Assembly (NCBI RefSeq): GCF_000472865.1 | Contig: NZ_AXAP01000019.1 | Location: 1-47,969 of the forward strand | Length of the DNA stretch: 47,969 nt | Direction of reading: 5' to 3' | Source of the DNA: Bradyrhizobium elkanii WSM2783 | GTDB lineage: Bacteria > Pseudomonadota > Alphaproteobacteria > Rhizobiales > Xanthobacteraceae | Position numbers and translations under genes: made by a program | The notes under the pieces: model-generated | The model's input: only the letters and a program-made list of their open reading frames with translations | The model's database searches: none | What the model was told of the DNA's origin: nothing | Shown: positions 1 to 8,752 of the stretch, one piece after another | How positions within the stretch are numbered: the first letter of the stretch is position 1 | Layout of the letters: the number at the start of each line of letters is the position of its first letter

Positions 1-46
1 CGCCGTCGCTCGCCAGCGCTGCGCTTGGGGCGAGCGAGCGACGGCG
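1..46 (-). terminator. GC-rich hairpin downstream of the phosphonate operon
   Basis: Bases 1-13 (CGCCGTCGCTCGC) are the exact reverse complement of 34-46, giving a 13-bp stem with a 20-nt loop, 33 bp beyond the stop codon of the last operon gene. There is no clear T-tract on the leftward strand, and the window edge hides the rest. It may be an attenuating hairpin or a dispersed palindrome instead of a true intrinsic terminator. Confidence 0.3.
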
Positions 47-79
47 GCTCCGAGGGGATGGCTTGGCCGGACCCCATGA

Positions 80-1036
80 TCAATTTTGCTGAACTTGACG
101 CACAGAACTGCTTCCACAATCCCGAACGGTCTGGAGGGAGGCCAACCCGCTGCCAACCTTCCACAGGTCGCACACCGCCTGCGCCCATTCGGCCGGGCGC
201 TCCTGCGGCAGATTGTGGCCGGCATCGCGGAAGACACGTCGCTCGAAAAACCCTTCGAATTTGTGCGCATGATGGGCGGTGCCGCGGTTGACGCCGTCGG
301 AATCGCCGTCAATCGCGATCGTTGGCACGGAAATCGGCGGCTGCGCAGCAAGCCGCTGCTCGATCGCCGCATAGGCGGGGTCGCCTGCGACCAGCGCATA
401 GCGGTGCCGGTACGAATGGATCACGACGTCGACGAAATCCGGATTGTCGAAGGCGACCGCGCTCCGCGCAAAGGTCGCATCGTCAAAGGCCCATTTGGGC
501 GACCACATCGACCAGAGCTGTCGGGCGAAGCCTGCGGGGTTGCGTTCGAGCGCGCGGCGACCGCGCTCGTTGTGAAAGAAATACTGATACCAGAGCGCGG
601 CCTCCTCCGGCGGCGAGGCCGGCTCCATGCTGCCCGCGATGTTTTGAATGTTATAGGAATTGCCGGAGACGAGCCCTACCACCCGCGCCGGATGAAGCGC
701 CCAAACAACACAGGCGGCGCGCCCGCCCCAATCATAGCCACCGACCACCGCGCGCTCGATTTTCAGCGCGTCCATGAAGGCAAGGAGATCGGCCCCGAGA
801 GCCGCCTGCTGGCCCGAGCGCAGCGTCTTGTCGGAGAGAAATCGCGTCGGCCCATAGCCGCGCAGCCAGGGCACCATCACCCGCGCGCCAGACTGCGCAA
901 TGAGCGGCGCGGTCTCCGCATAAGCGTGCACGTCATAGGGAAAGCCGTGGCCCATGATGCAGGGCCAGCCGCCGGCCGCACCATATTCGCAATAGGCTAT
1001 CTCGAGGACATCAGTGGTGACGGACTTCTGCGGCAT
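80..1036 (-). CDS. alpha/beta-fold hydrolase (epoxide hydrolase / haloalkanoate dehalogenase-like)
   Basis: The 318-aa protein has the features of the Asp-nucleophile branch of the alpha/beta hydrolases: an HGFP oxyanion motif near residue 30, a GGYDWGG nucleophile elbow with Asp102, and a C-terminal GHN with His274 as catalytic base. Such enzymes hydrolyse C-halogen or epoxide bonds through an alkyl-enzyme ester; the true substrate cannot be read here. I chose ATG 1036 over an upstream in-frame start because GAGAGG lies about 10 nt before it and the family N-terminus starts here. It begins 14 bp after the transporter stop, so it is probably the last gene of the phosphonate operon. It is not a standard member of PhnA/PhnY pathways, so its role there is unknown. 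Confidence 0.8.
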   Translation of the reverse strand: MPQKSVTTDVLEIAYCEYGAAGGWPCIMGHGFPYDVHAYAETAPLIAQSGARVMVPWLRGYGPTRFLSDKTLRSGQQAALGADLLAFMDALKIERAVVGGYDWGGRAACVVWALHPARVVGLVSGNSYNIQNIAGSMEPASPPEEAALWYQYFFHNERGRRALERNPAGFARQLWSMWSPKWAFDDATFARSAVAFDNPDFVDVVIHSYRHRYALVAGDPAYAAIEQRLAAQPPISVPTIAIDGDSDGVNRGTAHHAHKFEGFFERRVFRDAGHNLPQERPAEWAQAVCDLWKVGSGLASLQTVRDCGSSSVRQVQQN

Positions 1037-1050
1037 GGCGTCGACCTCTC

Positions 1051-2367
1051 TTATCGGCGGATGAAAGAGGCAACCACCGCGCTGGCGCCTGCGCAAGCGG
1101 CAACAACCAAGAAGACAAGCGACGTCTGGTTGTGTGCGTCCATGAAGCGCCCGATCACGGGTTCACCAAGCCCCGCGAACAGATAGGCGAAGAAATTCAT
1201 GCCGCCTGTCGCCGTGCCTGCCCGCTTGTGGCCGACCAGATCGGGACACAATGCCCAAAAGGATGACTGCGGGCCGTACGTGAAGAAACCGCACAGGAAC
1301 AGCACCGCGATTCCGAGATAAACCTCCGAGGTCGGAATGGTGTACATGCAGAGCGACGTGATCGCCGCCAGCACCATATACAACACGATTGCGAGATAGC
1401 GGCGCGAACCGAAGAGCTTGTCCGAGATCCATCCGTTGCTGAATGCACCGACCGCCATGCCGACCGGCAGAGCAATGCTGATCCAGCGCGGATCGATGAC
1501 GGATGTGGTGCCGGCCTTGGCCCAGTTGCTGCCGAGGAAGTGGACCGGAACCCACACCAGCAGACCGTAGCGAGCGGCGTTCTGGAAGCCGATCGCCACC
1601 CCTGCAATGAGCAAACGCCAGGTCGAGAGGACCGCCTTGTAGCGGATCAAGGAGCTCTCGTTATCAGTGATCGTTTTTTCGCTCGCCTGAACCTCGTCCG
1701 CCTCATCGTGCGGCGAGGTAAAGCCCATATCCTCGGGCCTTTCGCGAGCGATCAGATAGAAGGCTATCCCGCCCAACAGAAGCAGGGCAACAGGAATGCG
1801 AAAGATCCAGCGCCAGTCGAGCCGAAAATAGCCGACTACGACCAACGAAGTGACAAAGGACAACACCGACGCGAGGCCGGCAGCGAAGGTGTAGAGGCCG
1901 TAGACGGTACCGCGCTCGTGGCGTCCCCACCAGTTCGACAATAGCCGGCTGCCCGGTGCCCAGCCCATCGACTGGAAGTAGCCGTTGATGCCCCAGAACA
2001 CTGAAAGGCTCAAGATCCCAGTTGAAAGGCTCGTGGCCCAGTTCATGATAAACGAGAGGATCGCGCCGGCGCTCATCACGCGGCGGCCACCAAACTTGTC
2101 GCCGAGATTGCCGTTGATCGCCTGCCCGATCGCGTAGCACCAGAGCAGTGCCGCACTGGCCCACCCTAGCGCCTCCTTGCTCACACCGAACTCAGCCTGG
2201 ATGCCTGGAATGGCGAAGCCGAAGGTCTGGCGCCCGGTGTAGAAAAATAGATAGCAGAACATCGCAGCGAGCAGCATCCGCCACTGCGCGCGCCGAAATG
2301 ACGTTGCGATTTCCGGGTTCTGTATCCCGGCCGGGCTGACGCTCGCAGGGCTGAACGTAATTGACAT
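1051..2367 (-). CDS. MFS transporter (OPA / ACS-like organophosphate-anion family)
   Basis: The 438-aa protein has about 12 hydrophobic segments, with an intracellular loop-2 motif (NLGDKFGGRR, near residue 105) typical of the major facilitator superfamily. The YTGRQTFGF start of helix 1 and GYFQSMGWAPG in helix 4 resemble the glycerol-phosphate/hexose-phosphate (OPA) and phthalate-type (ACS) groups, which carry small organic anions. Placed between phnY and the hydrolase in one operon, it most plausibly imports the phosphonate substrate; that is inference. GGGAGGTG lies 7 nt before ATG 2367. A 94-bp gap separates it from phnY, and the hydrolase follows after 14 bp. Confidence 0.85.
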   Translation of the reverse strand: MSITFSPASVSPAGIQNPEIATSFRRAQWRMLLAAMFCYLFFYTGRQTFGFAIPGIQAEFGVSKEALGWASAALLWCYAIGQAINGNLGDKFGGRRVMSAGAILSFIMNWATSLSTGILSLSVFWGINGYFQSMGWAPGSRLLSNWWGRHERGTVYGLYTFAAGLASVLSFVTSLVVVGYFRLDWRWIFRIPVALLLLGGIAFYLIARERPEDMGFTSPHDEADEVQASEKTITDNESSLIRYKAVLSTWRLLIAGVAIGFQNAARYGLLVWVPVHFLGSNWAKAGTTSVIDPRWISIALPVGMAVGAFSNGWISDKLFGSRRYLAIVLYMVLAAITSLCMYTIPTSEVYLGIAVLFLCGFFTYGPQSSFWALCPDLVGHKRAGTATGGMNFFAYLFAGLGEPVIGRFMDAHNQTSLVFLVVAACAGASAVVASFIRR

Positions 2368-2461
2368 CAGAACACCTCCCTTTTTGCACTGATTGCCTTT
2401 GGATTACCGGCGCCGCTGTTCTTGTTGTTCGGCGCGCCTCCCGCTTCGGATGGACGCGCTT

Positions 2462-3910
2462 CTACGCGGGCCAGGGAAGCGAATACGTCTTGACGTTGGT
2501 GAAGCTCTTGATCGCCTCCTGCACGCCTTCCTTGTAGCCGAGGCCCGAATCCTTGATGCCGCCGAACGGGGACATCTCGATGCGATAGCCGGGCACCTCC
2601 CAGACGTTCACGGTGCCGACGTCGAGCTCGTTGACAAAACGCGTGATGTAGTCGAGCCGATTCGTGCACACGCCGGAGGACAGACCGAACGCGGTCGAAT
2701 TGGAGATCCTGATCACGCTATCGATGTCGTTGGGGACACGAATGATCGGAATTACCGGACCGAACGTTTCCTGCATCACCAGTTCGCTGGTATAGGCGAC
2801 GCGATCGACGACCGTCGGCGGATAAAGCGCGCCCTCGCGGTCGTTGCCATGGAGCAGTTCGGCGCCGTCCTGCACCGCGGCGCTGACGCGGCGCTCGAAC
2901 TCCTTGGCCGCGCCTTCATGGATCACGGCGCCGACGTCGACCGTCGGATCCATCGGATCGCCGCATTTCAGGCCGCGGGCTCTCTTAAGGACCAGCGCGG
3001 CAAAATCATCGGCCACGGCCTCGACGCAGAGGATGCGCTTCACCGCCGTGCAACGCTGTCCGGAATTCTTGGTCGCGCCCACGACTGCCAGCTCAGCGGC
3101 TTTCTCGAGATCGGCGTCCTCCATCACGATCAGAGGATCGTTGCCGCCGAGTTCGAGCACCATGCGCTTGTAGCCGGCGTTTTCCGCGATGTGCTTGCCG
3201 ACCCGCACGGAGCCCGTGAAAGTCACGAGGTCGGCATCCGGATCGGTGATCATCGCGTCGCCCATCGAATGCGGGTTGCCCGTCACCACCGACAGCATTT
3301 CGGGCGGCAGCCCGGCTTCATAGAGCACGTCGGCGAGCGCGAGCGCGGTCAGCGGGGTCAGCTCGGTCGGCTTCAGCACGACACGGTTGTTGGTCGCGAT
3401 CGCCGGCGTGATCTTGTGGCTCACCATGTTGAGTGGATGGTTGAACGGCGTGATTGCCGAGATCGCGCCGAGCAGCGGCGTACGTGTCGTGAAGATCTTG
3501 CGCGCCTTGCCCTGCGGGCTGATGTCACAGGAGAACGTCTCGCCGTCGTCCTTGATCGCAAGCTGGCCGGCGAATGAATAGACGTCGTAGGCACGACCTG
3601 CCTCGTAAAGCGAATCTTTCCAGCACAAGCCGGATTCGGCCGTGATCAGGCGGGCAAATTCCTCCTTCCGGCGCGACAGGATGTCGGCGCTTTTGAACAG
3701 GATCTGCTGACGCTCGTAGCGCGACAGCTTGGGCTTGAATGCTTTGGCCTTCGCAAAAGCCTGGCGGACATGCTCGGGTCGCGCAGCGGGCACCGAGCCG
3801 ATCGCCTTGCCCGTATAGGGATTGAAGACCTCGACCCGTTCGTCGACGTCGATACGCGCCCCTGCGATGCGCATCTGCTCATGGCGGACGGGTGGCGTCT
3901 GGATATTCAT
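2462..3910 (-). CDS. phnY: phosphonoacetaldehyde dehydrogenase PhnY
   Basis: This 482-aa protein is a full-length NAD(P)-dependent aldehyde dehydrogenase. The landmarks are the TPFNHP substrate/NAD motif with Asn157, the FTGS nucleotide-binding turn near 231, the ELGGND motif with general base Glu253 and the SGQRCTA motif with catalytic Cys287. The overall sequence and its place directly downstream of phnA identify it as PhnY, which oxidises phosphonoacetaldehyde to phosphonoacetate in the cytoplasm. ATG 3910 is preferred over the GTG at 3925: a GGAGG sits 7 nt upstream, and phnA ends only 16 bp before. The pathway continues with PhnA. Confidence 0.9.
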   Translation of the reverse strand: MNIQTPPVRHEQMRIAGARIDVDERVEVFNPYTGKAIGSVPAARPEHVRQAFAKAKAFKPKLSRYERQQILFKSADILSRRKEEFARLITAESGLCWKDSLYEAGRAYDVYSFAGQLAIKDDGETFSCDISPQGKARKIFTTRTPLLGAISAITPFNHPLNMVSHKITPAIATNNRVVLKPTELTPLTALALADVLYEAGLPPEMLSVVTGNPHSMGDAMITDPDADLVTFTGSVRVGKHIAENAGYKRMVLELGGNDPLIVMEDADLEKAAELAVVGATKNSGQRCTAVKRILCVEAVADDFAALVLKRARGLKCGDPMDPTVDVGAVIHEGAAKEFERRVSAAVQDGAELLHGNDREGALYPPTVVDRVAYTSELVMQETFGPVIPIIRVPNDIDSVIRISNSTAFGLSSGVCTNRLDYITRFVNELDVGTVNVWEVPGYRIEMSPFGGIKDSGLGYKEGVQEAIKSFTNVKTYSLPWPA

Positions 3911-3926
3911 GATGGTGTCCTCCACC

Positions 3927-5168
3927 TTACTGGATGCGATTGAGCGCGACGTCGAATGCGTCGAAGTTTCGCAAGAGATGGCCTGGAGGAAGCGTGATCT
4001 TCCGGTTCGCGATCAACGGAACGCGTTCCTCGGTCAGACCGCCGTGCGACCTCAGCCGCTCGGTCAGGCCTGAAAGATCGTGGCGATCGCGGCTGGTGCC
4101 GAGCACCTTGTGCCTCGACGAGATGATGACGATGTCGCCGATCCTGTCGGCGGGGAGCTCGAACCGTGCGCAAGCCTCCTTGCGCGTCAGCGCGAGCTCG
4201 ACGCCGTCGACATCACGCAACCTGGGCAGCAAGTCTTCAACAGAGACCTCGCCGGTGTAGACAGTCGCAAACGAGCCGAGCGAGCCGTGATGGGCGACAT
4301 AGGGATCGGTGATCGGGAGAATGACACGCGTGTTGCCCTTGCCGATCCACCGGTCCACCAGATCCTGGAGGTAGATGACGTCGGGCTCACCGTTGGCCAA
4401 ATGCTTGTCGTTCATCCCGTGGTCGGCGGTCGCGACAATGTTGCAACCGAGTGCATCGAGCTTCGCTAGATAGAAGTCGATCATCGCGTAGAAGTCGTTC
4501 GCGAGCTTGGTGCCGGGCGCAGTCTTGTGCTGGATGTAGTCCGTCGTCGACAGATACATCAAGTCGGGCCGGTGGATCTCGATCAGCTTGACGCCGGCGG
4601 CGAATACGAACCTCGATAGATCCGCGGAGTAGACCTCCGGCAATGGCAGACCCACGAACTCGAGAACGTTATCGATCCCGTTATCCTTCACGGTCGCTTG
4701 GTCGGCTTTCTCCGAAGAAAAGGCGATGGCTCGGCCGGTGGAGTAGTCCAGTCCGTCGGCCAAGAGCGCGTGCAGCTTGTCCTTGGCGGTGACCGCCGCG
4801 ACCTTGTAACCGGCGCTATGAACGCCGGCAAGGATCGTCGGAGCCCGCAGGAAGCGGGGATCGTTCATCATCACCTCGGTGCCGCTGTCGATATCATAGA
4901 AATAATTTCCCGCGATGCCGTGGATCGCCGGCGGTCGTCCGGTGATGATCGAGAGGTTGTTTGGATTGGTGAAGCTCGGAATGACGCTGCTCGCGTGAAC
5001 ATGCGCGCCGTCCTTCATGAATCGCGCGAAGGTCGGTGCCAATCCGGCCTCGATCGCCTTCTCGACATAGCCGGGCTCCGACCCGTCGAGACAGATCACG
5101 ACCGTGGGCCTCTCGGGTGCCTTGTAGGCGCGACCGTTTACCGAGATGGTCTTTCCATTGGATGTCAT
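3927..5168 (-). CDS. phnA: phosphonoacetate hydrolase PhnA
   Basis: The 413-aa protein belongs to the alkaline phosphatase superfamily and matches phosphonoacetate hydrolase, a di-zinc enzyme that cleaves the C-P bond of phosphonoacetate to acetate and phosphate. Visible metal or nucleophile positions are Asp28 (CLDGSE), Thr67 (PSFTNPN, the superfamily nucleophile), Asp210 and His214 (STTDYIQH), Asp249-His250 (ATADHGM) and His376 (SHGGLTEERVP). AGGAG precedes ATG 5168 by 7 nt. It sits between the alcohol dehydrogenase (40-bp gap) and phnY (16-bp gap), so it should be translated from one transcript. The order is PhnY then PhnA in the pathway, giving C-P cleavage without Pi starvation control of the C-P lyase type. 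Confidence 0.92.
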   Translation of the reverse strand: MTSNGKTISVNGRAYKAPERPTVVICLDGSEPGYVEKAIEAGLAPTFARFMKDGAHVHASSVIPSFTNPNNLSIITGRPPAIHGIAGNYFYDIDSGTEVMMNDPRFLRAPTILAGVHSAGYKVAAVTAKDKLHALLADGLDYSTGRAIAFSSEKADQATVKDNGIDNVLEFVGLPLPEVYSADLSRFVFAAGVKLIEIHRPDLMYLSTTDYIQHKTAPGTKLANDFYAMIDFYLAKLDALGCNIVATADHGMNDKHLANGEPDVIYLQDLVDRWIGKGNTRVILPITDPYVAHHGSLGSFATVYTGEVSVEDLLPRLRDVDGVELALTRKEACARFELPADRIGDIVIISSRHKVLGTSRDRHDLSGLTERLRSHGGLTEERVPLIANRKITLPPGHLLRNFDAFDVALNRIQ

Positions 5169-5208
5169 TATCGCTCTCCTTTGCGCTCGCTTCGGCCCGA
5201 CGCGCTGC

Positions 5209-6339
5209 TCAGGCAGTTCTGGCCTTCGGCAACCGCGCTACCTGCGACGCCTCGATCAATCGCTCCCGGGATCCGAGGAAATTCCTGCCGCGCTCGCCCT
5301 CGAGTGAGTCCGCTATCAAGGCATGCCACTCCTGCCGGTCGATTCCATAGGCTGCCGGATCGCAGGAAATCCCGAGCATGCCGAGGAAATCCTCCAGATC
5401 GTGGGCGCCCTTCACAAGGTCGTCGCCGAAGATTTGTTTCAAGCTGTTCTCGCAGAGCCCGCCGACGCCCCGCACGCTGCGCAACACCATCGGCAGGGAG
5501 AACGAGCAGGCGATGCCGTGCTGCACGCCATGGTGCAGCGTGATGGGATAGGACAGTGAGTGGGCGATCGCGGTCTTGGTGTTGGAGAATGCCAGCCCGG
5601 CGAACAAGGCCGCCATCGCCATCCGGCTGCGCAGTTCGAGGTTACCGAGATCACGGACGAGCCTCGACAGTACGTCGAGAACCTCGCGCGCGGCCACGAC
5701 TGCGTGGTTGGCGGACACGGGATTGCTGTTGACGTTCCAGAGGCTCTCCAGGGCATGCGAGAGCGCGTCGAGACCGGTGCTGACCGTGAGAAGTTGCGGC
5801 TTGCCCAGCATCAGGCGCGGGTCGATCACCGCGTGGGTGGGATAGAGCGAAGGGCACGCCAGCGAATATTTCTTGCCGTTCGCCTCGTCCCAGAAGGTGC
5901 CCCAGCATGTGACTTCGCTGCCGGTGCCTGCGGTGGTCGGCACCGCGATGATCGGGATCGCCGAAAGACGCTCGGCGCCCTGTTGCGTCTCGAGATAGCT
6001 CCTGACGAGCGCAAAGTCGCCACCGGCGGCAGCGAACACCTTGGCGGAGTCGATGACGGATCCGCCGCCAAGCGCCACGATCACGTCAGGCTGTTTGCGG
6101 AGGCCAGCGAAACGCGCGGTCTGTTCGGCGAGCAAGCGGTAGTCGGGATTGGGAGCGACGTCGCGGATGACCAGAACCGGAGCACCGGCGTCATCCGCCA
6201 GTCTGCGTTCCAATTGCTGAAAGACGGGCTCGCCATAGGTGACCAGCGCGTAGGCTCTCTTCCCGATCAGGGAAGCGAGCTTTGCGAAACTGTCGACGCC
6301 GAATTCAATCTGGACCGGGTTCGTGTATTTCCAAGCCAT
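5209..6339 (-). CDS. group III iron-dependent alcohol dehydrogenase (phosphonoacetaldehyde/2-hydroxyethylphosphonate oxidoreductase candidate)
   Basis: The 376-aa protein has the Fe-ADH fold: a GGGSVIDSAK dinucleotide motif at 91-100, TTAGTGSEV at 135-143, and the metal set Asp191, His195, His260 and His274. Family members include phosphonoacetaldehyde reductases that interconvert phosphonoacetaldehyde and 2-hydroxyethylphosphonate. As first gene of an operon that continues with phosphonoacetate hydrolase and phosphonoacetaldehyde dehydrogenase, oxidation of 2-hydroxyethylphosphonate is the simplest role; this is inferred from context. ATG 6339 is chosen because GGAG lies 8-11 nt upstream and the family N-terminus (MAWKYTNP) starts there; an upstream frame extension to 6378 runs into the promoter palindrome. 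Confidence 0.82.
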   Translation of the reverse strand: MAWKYTNPVQIEFGVDSFAKLASLIGKRAYALVTYGEPVFQQLERRLADDAGAPVLVIRDVAPNPDYRLLAEQTARFAGLRKQPDVIVALGGGSVIDSAKVFAAAGGDFALVRSYLETQQGAERLSAIPIIAVPTTAGTGSEVTCWGTFWDEANGKKYSLACPSLYPTHAVIDPRLMLGKPQLLTVSTGLDALSHALESLWNVNSNPVSANHAVVAAREVLDVLSRLVRDLGNLELRSRMAMAALFAGLAFSNTKTAIAHSLSYPITLHHGVQHGIACSFSLPMVLRSVRGVGGLCENSLKQIFGDDLVKGAHDLEDFLGMLGISCDPAAYGIDRQEWHALIADSLEGERGRNFLGSRERLIEASQVARLPKARTA

Positions 6340-6378
6340 CGCGCTTTCTCCGTTTTGCGCGAGGCTACGGCCTTTCAT

Positions 6379-6429
6379 ACTATTGACAAATTCATTCTAC
6401 AGATGCGTTCTATTGATTATGTCAATAGT
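6379..6429. promoter_or_regulatory. divergent promoter/operator with long-spaced inverted repeat
   Basis: ACTATTGACA at 6379-6388 and TGTCAATAGT at 6420-6429 are perfect 10-bp inverted copies, centred between the divergent alcohol dehydrogenase and LysR genes. A third partial copy, CTATTGAT, lies at 6410. Each arm also contains TTGACA in outward orientation, so the arms double as possible -35 boxes, although no good -10 is seen. The right arm covers the LysR start codon. This arrangement fits an autoregulatory LysR-type binding region; the binding itself is inference. Confidence 0.5.
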
Positions 6430-7306
6430 CTTCAGCCAGCTACGCGCCTTTCACGCCGTGGCGGAACATGGCGGCTTTACCGCGGCGTCGCGCGTTCTCA
6501 ATGTCGGCCAGCCGACCCTCACGATTCAGGTCAAGGAGCTCGAGCAAACATATGGAATCGAGCTGCTGATAAGATCACGGCGGACGGAATTGACCGAAGC
6601 CGGCAAGGCGCTGTTCGAGATCACTCGGGGCATCATGAAGTTCTGCGACGAAGCGCACGACTTGCTGGCGGCTCACGGAAAGGCGACCAAAGGTCATTTG
6701 CGAGTCGCAACCGTCGGCCCTTTCCACGCCACCGAGATCATCGCCGCCTTCAAGCGTGCCCACCCTGACGTCCAGATCTCGACGCTGCTCGCCAACTCCG
6801 AACGAACCTTTCGACACATCATTGATTTCGAAGCGGATGTGGGAATCCTCGCGGAGGTGCCAGACGAGGATCCGCGCGTAAAGATGATTCCCTATCGGAC
6901 TCATCGGGTTGTTGTGTTCGTCAACCGGGATCACCCGTGGTTCACTCGAAAATCGGTGAAGCTTCGCGAACTGGTCGATCAGCCATTCGTGTTGCGCGAG
7001 CGTGGCTCGACAACACGCCGCGCGTTCGAGGCAACGCTGCGCGCCAAGGGGCTTGAGATCAAGCCGGTCTTCGAAATCGAAAGTCGCGAGGGCGTATGGA
7101 AGGCGGTCGAGCGTGGTCTTGGCATCAGTGTGGTGGCCGATTTCGAGTTTGTGCCGCACCCACGCTTGCGCGCCCTTGAAATCAGTGATCACGCCATCAA
7201 GACGCGCTATAGCATTGCCTATCACGTTGACCGCGGTCATTCCCCGATCATCAAGGCGTTTCTTGATACGGTTCGACGAATGAAGAACGTGGACAGCAAG
7301 AAATGA
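6419..7306 (+). CDS. LysR-family transcriptional regulator
   Basis: The 295-aa protein is a normal-length LysR-type regulator. Residues 1-60 (FSQLRAFHAVAEHGGFTAAS, then QPTLTIQVKELE) form the winged helix-turn-helix, and the remainder is a periplasmic-binding-protein-like effector domain. It is divergent from the phosphonate operon and shares its promoter region, so it is the likely regulator of that operon, with a phosphonate as inducer. ATG 6419 matches the family N-terminus; no strong ribosome-binding site precedes it, and the start lies inside the inverted repeat. An in-frame start at 6323 would read through the promoter and is less likely. Confidence 0.85.
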   Translation: MSIVFSQLRAFHAVAEHGGFTAASRVLNVGQPTLTIQVKELEQTYGIELLIRSRRTELTEAGKALFEITRGIMKFCDEAHDLLAAHGKATKGHLRVATVGPFHATEIIAAFKRAHPDVQISTLLANSERTFRHIIDFEADVGILAEVPDEDPRVKMIPYRTHRVVVFVNRDHPWFTRKSVKLRELVDQPFVLRERGSTTRRAFEATLRAKGLEIKPVFEIESREGVWKAVERGLGISVVADFEFVPHPRLRALEISDHAIKTRYSIAYHVDRGHSPIIKAFLDTVRRMKNVDSKK

Positions 7307-8752
7307 CTTTCTCGCTCACGGTATCCTTACCTCAAACTGAACGCACGATCCGCCCGACGGCTCAGAACCTCTCACTTCAAGTTCGATCGATTCGGCGATT
7401 TGACCGCATTCCAGTCCGGGAACCGTGGCGGACTGAGCCAGCTCCTTTCGCGAGGTCGTAGTGCTGCTCACAGCAAGGGTCGCTGGCGGCGTCTCGGTAG
7501 AATCTAAGGCGCTGCCGATCACACTTCCCGCCTGCTACAGATCTTCGAAACGTTGCGGCTTCTGCACTACACTATCTCATCCAACTCGTCGCTCGGCCTT
7601 ATCTTGACGGCAGTCATGCCGCGTGCCCCGTGTCCGCCGGAGCTGACGGCCGCACCGGTCAGGTCAGACGAGATCGTGGATTTTTTCCGTATTCGCTCTG
7701 TTGCGCCGGTCATCGTTTTGCGCGCAACACGCGATGTGGTGGACAGGCAGTCCAGTGGCTCACTGCAATGCCATTGTCCAAAATCGTAGTCTAGCGCACA
7801 AAAGCGTAGTTTTGGTGCCCAGGGAGAGAATCATACGCAACCACCGGCACGGCAAACCGCTCTTTATCCTTAGCATGGTGGCGTGAGCGCTTTAGCATAG
7901 TGGCGGAAGTCTGCTGCAGTGCCATCGTAGGAGCCCATTTTCCTGTTGGAGGGCAGCTTAAGTCGCTAGGCGTAGACTAGCCGGGCGAAACGACAGTTAG
8001 GTGGTCCCCTCTTGGGAAAGTCGTTTCACTTCCGGACTGCGTTTGGCCGAAGAGTATTTTGCGGCTGGCGGCGTGGCATGACAGTTGTACTCCGAAGGTG
8101 GAAGCCAAACTTTCGAATCGTGTCGCGCGCGCCATTCGCCTCGATGACTTATCCGGTTATCTCGATGTTGCCGCTCCGGTTGGGCAGGCAGGGGTTAGCG
8201 AGCGGCGCATCGGGCGACATAGTCTCACTTGTGAACGCCCCATCTAGAAGAGAAGCCGAGCCACACCCCGATCCGCCGAAAACGAAACCGAAGCGCTAAC
8301 ATCGAAAGTGGCGCGAATCTTCTGTCTTCGGCGAAGCACACGCTCGACGTCCGTCGTCGCGACGAAATCGATCCACGACTCGAACGCCGATAAACGCCAG
8401 GGACGTCAGGCGAGCAGCGGCTCGGATTTCGCGGCCACCGCGAGAAGGCCGCCCGCGCTAAGTGTTGCCGTCGCGACCTCGTCGATGGTTCCGAGATGGT
8501 CGATCACGACGGAGGATGGGCGGGCTTCAGGGTCTTTTCGAAACCGAAAGAGCATTTTCTCGTCTGAATTTTATAGATGTAGATGACAATTCACTCGATG
8601 TAGTTACCTACTCGGACACCAAAGCACTGAACATTCGCAAACTGAGTTGTTGAGAACTTTCCTTCGCGCGGAAAACACCTTCGCTTCTGCTTAGATACTC
8701 CCAAGAATTCATCGTGCCGAACCCCAGCGCGATACCGGTCGGGAGGAAATCC
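7307..8752. other. long stretch without a convincing gene
   Basis: I find no reading frame here that looks coding on either strand. A leftward frame at 7316-7522 ends in GGSCVQFEVRIP, faintly like the end of a sensor kinase, but is too short and isolated to call. Two near-identical 14-mers, TTAGCATGGTGGCG and TTAGCATAGTGGCG, lie close together around 7868-7905. The region separates the catabolic block from the large repeat protein and probably holds the promoter of the latter near its right end. Confidence 0.4.

Noticed and set aside
86..1186. 366-aa open frame opposite the alpha/beta hydrolase
   Set aside because: Arg/Gly/Ala-rich mirror of a clear hydrolase gene in GC-rich DNA; no domain or ribosome-binding site.
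2393..3577. 394-aa open frame opposite phnY
   Set aside because: Mirror frame of a well-conserved aldehyde dehydrogenase; composition His/Arg-rich and no start signal.
5560..6768. 402-aa rightward frame across the alcohol dehydrogenase and into LysR
   Set aside because: It overlaps two firm genes in antisense or in another frame and crosses the promoter palindrome.
7316..7522. Sensor-kinase tail (GGSCVQFEVRIP)
   Set aside because: Only about ten residues of faint resemblance with no kinase motifs upstream.
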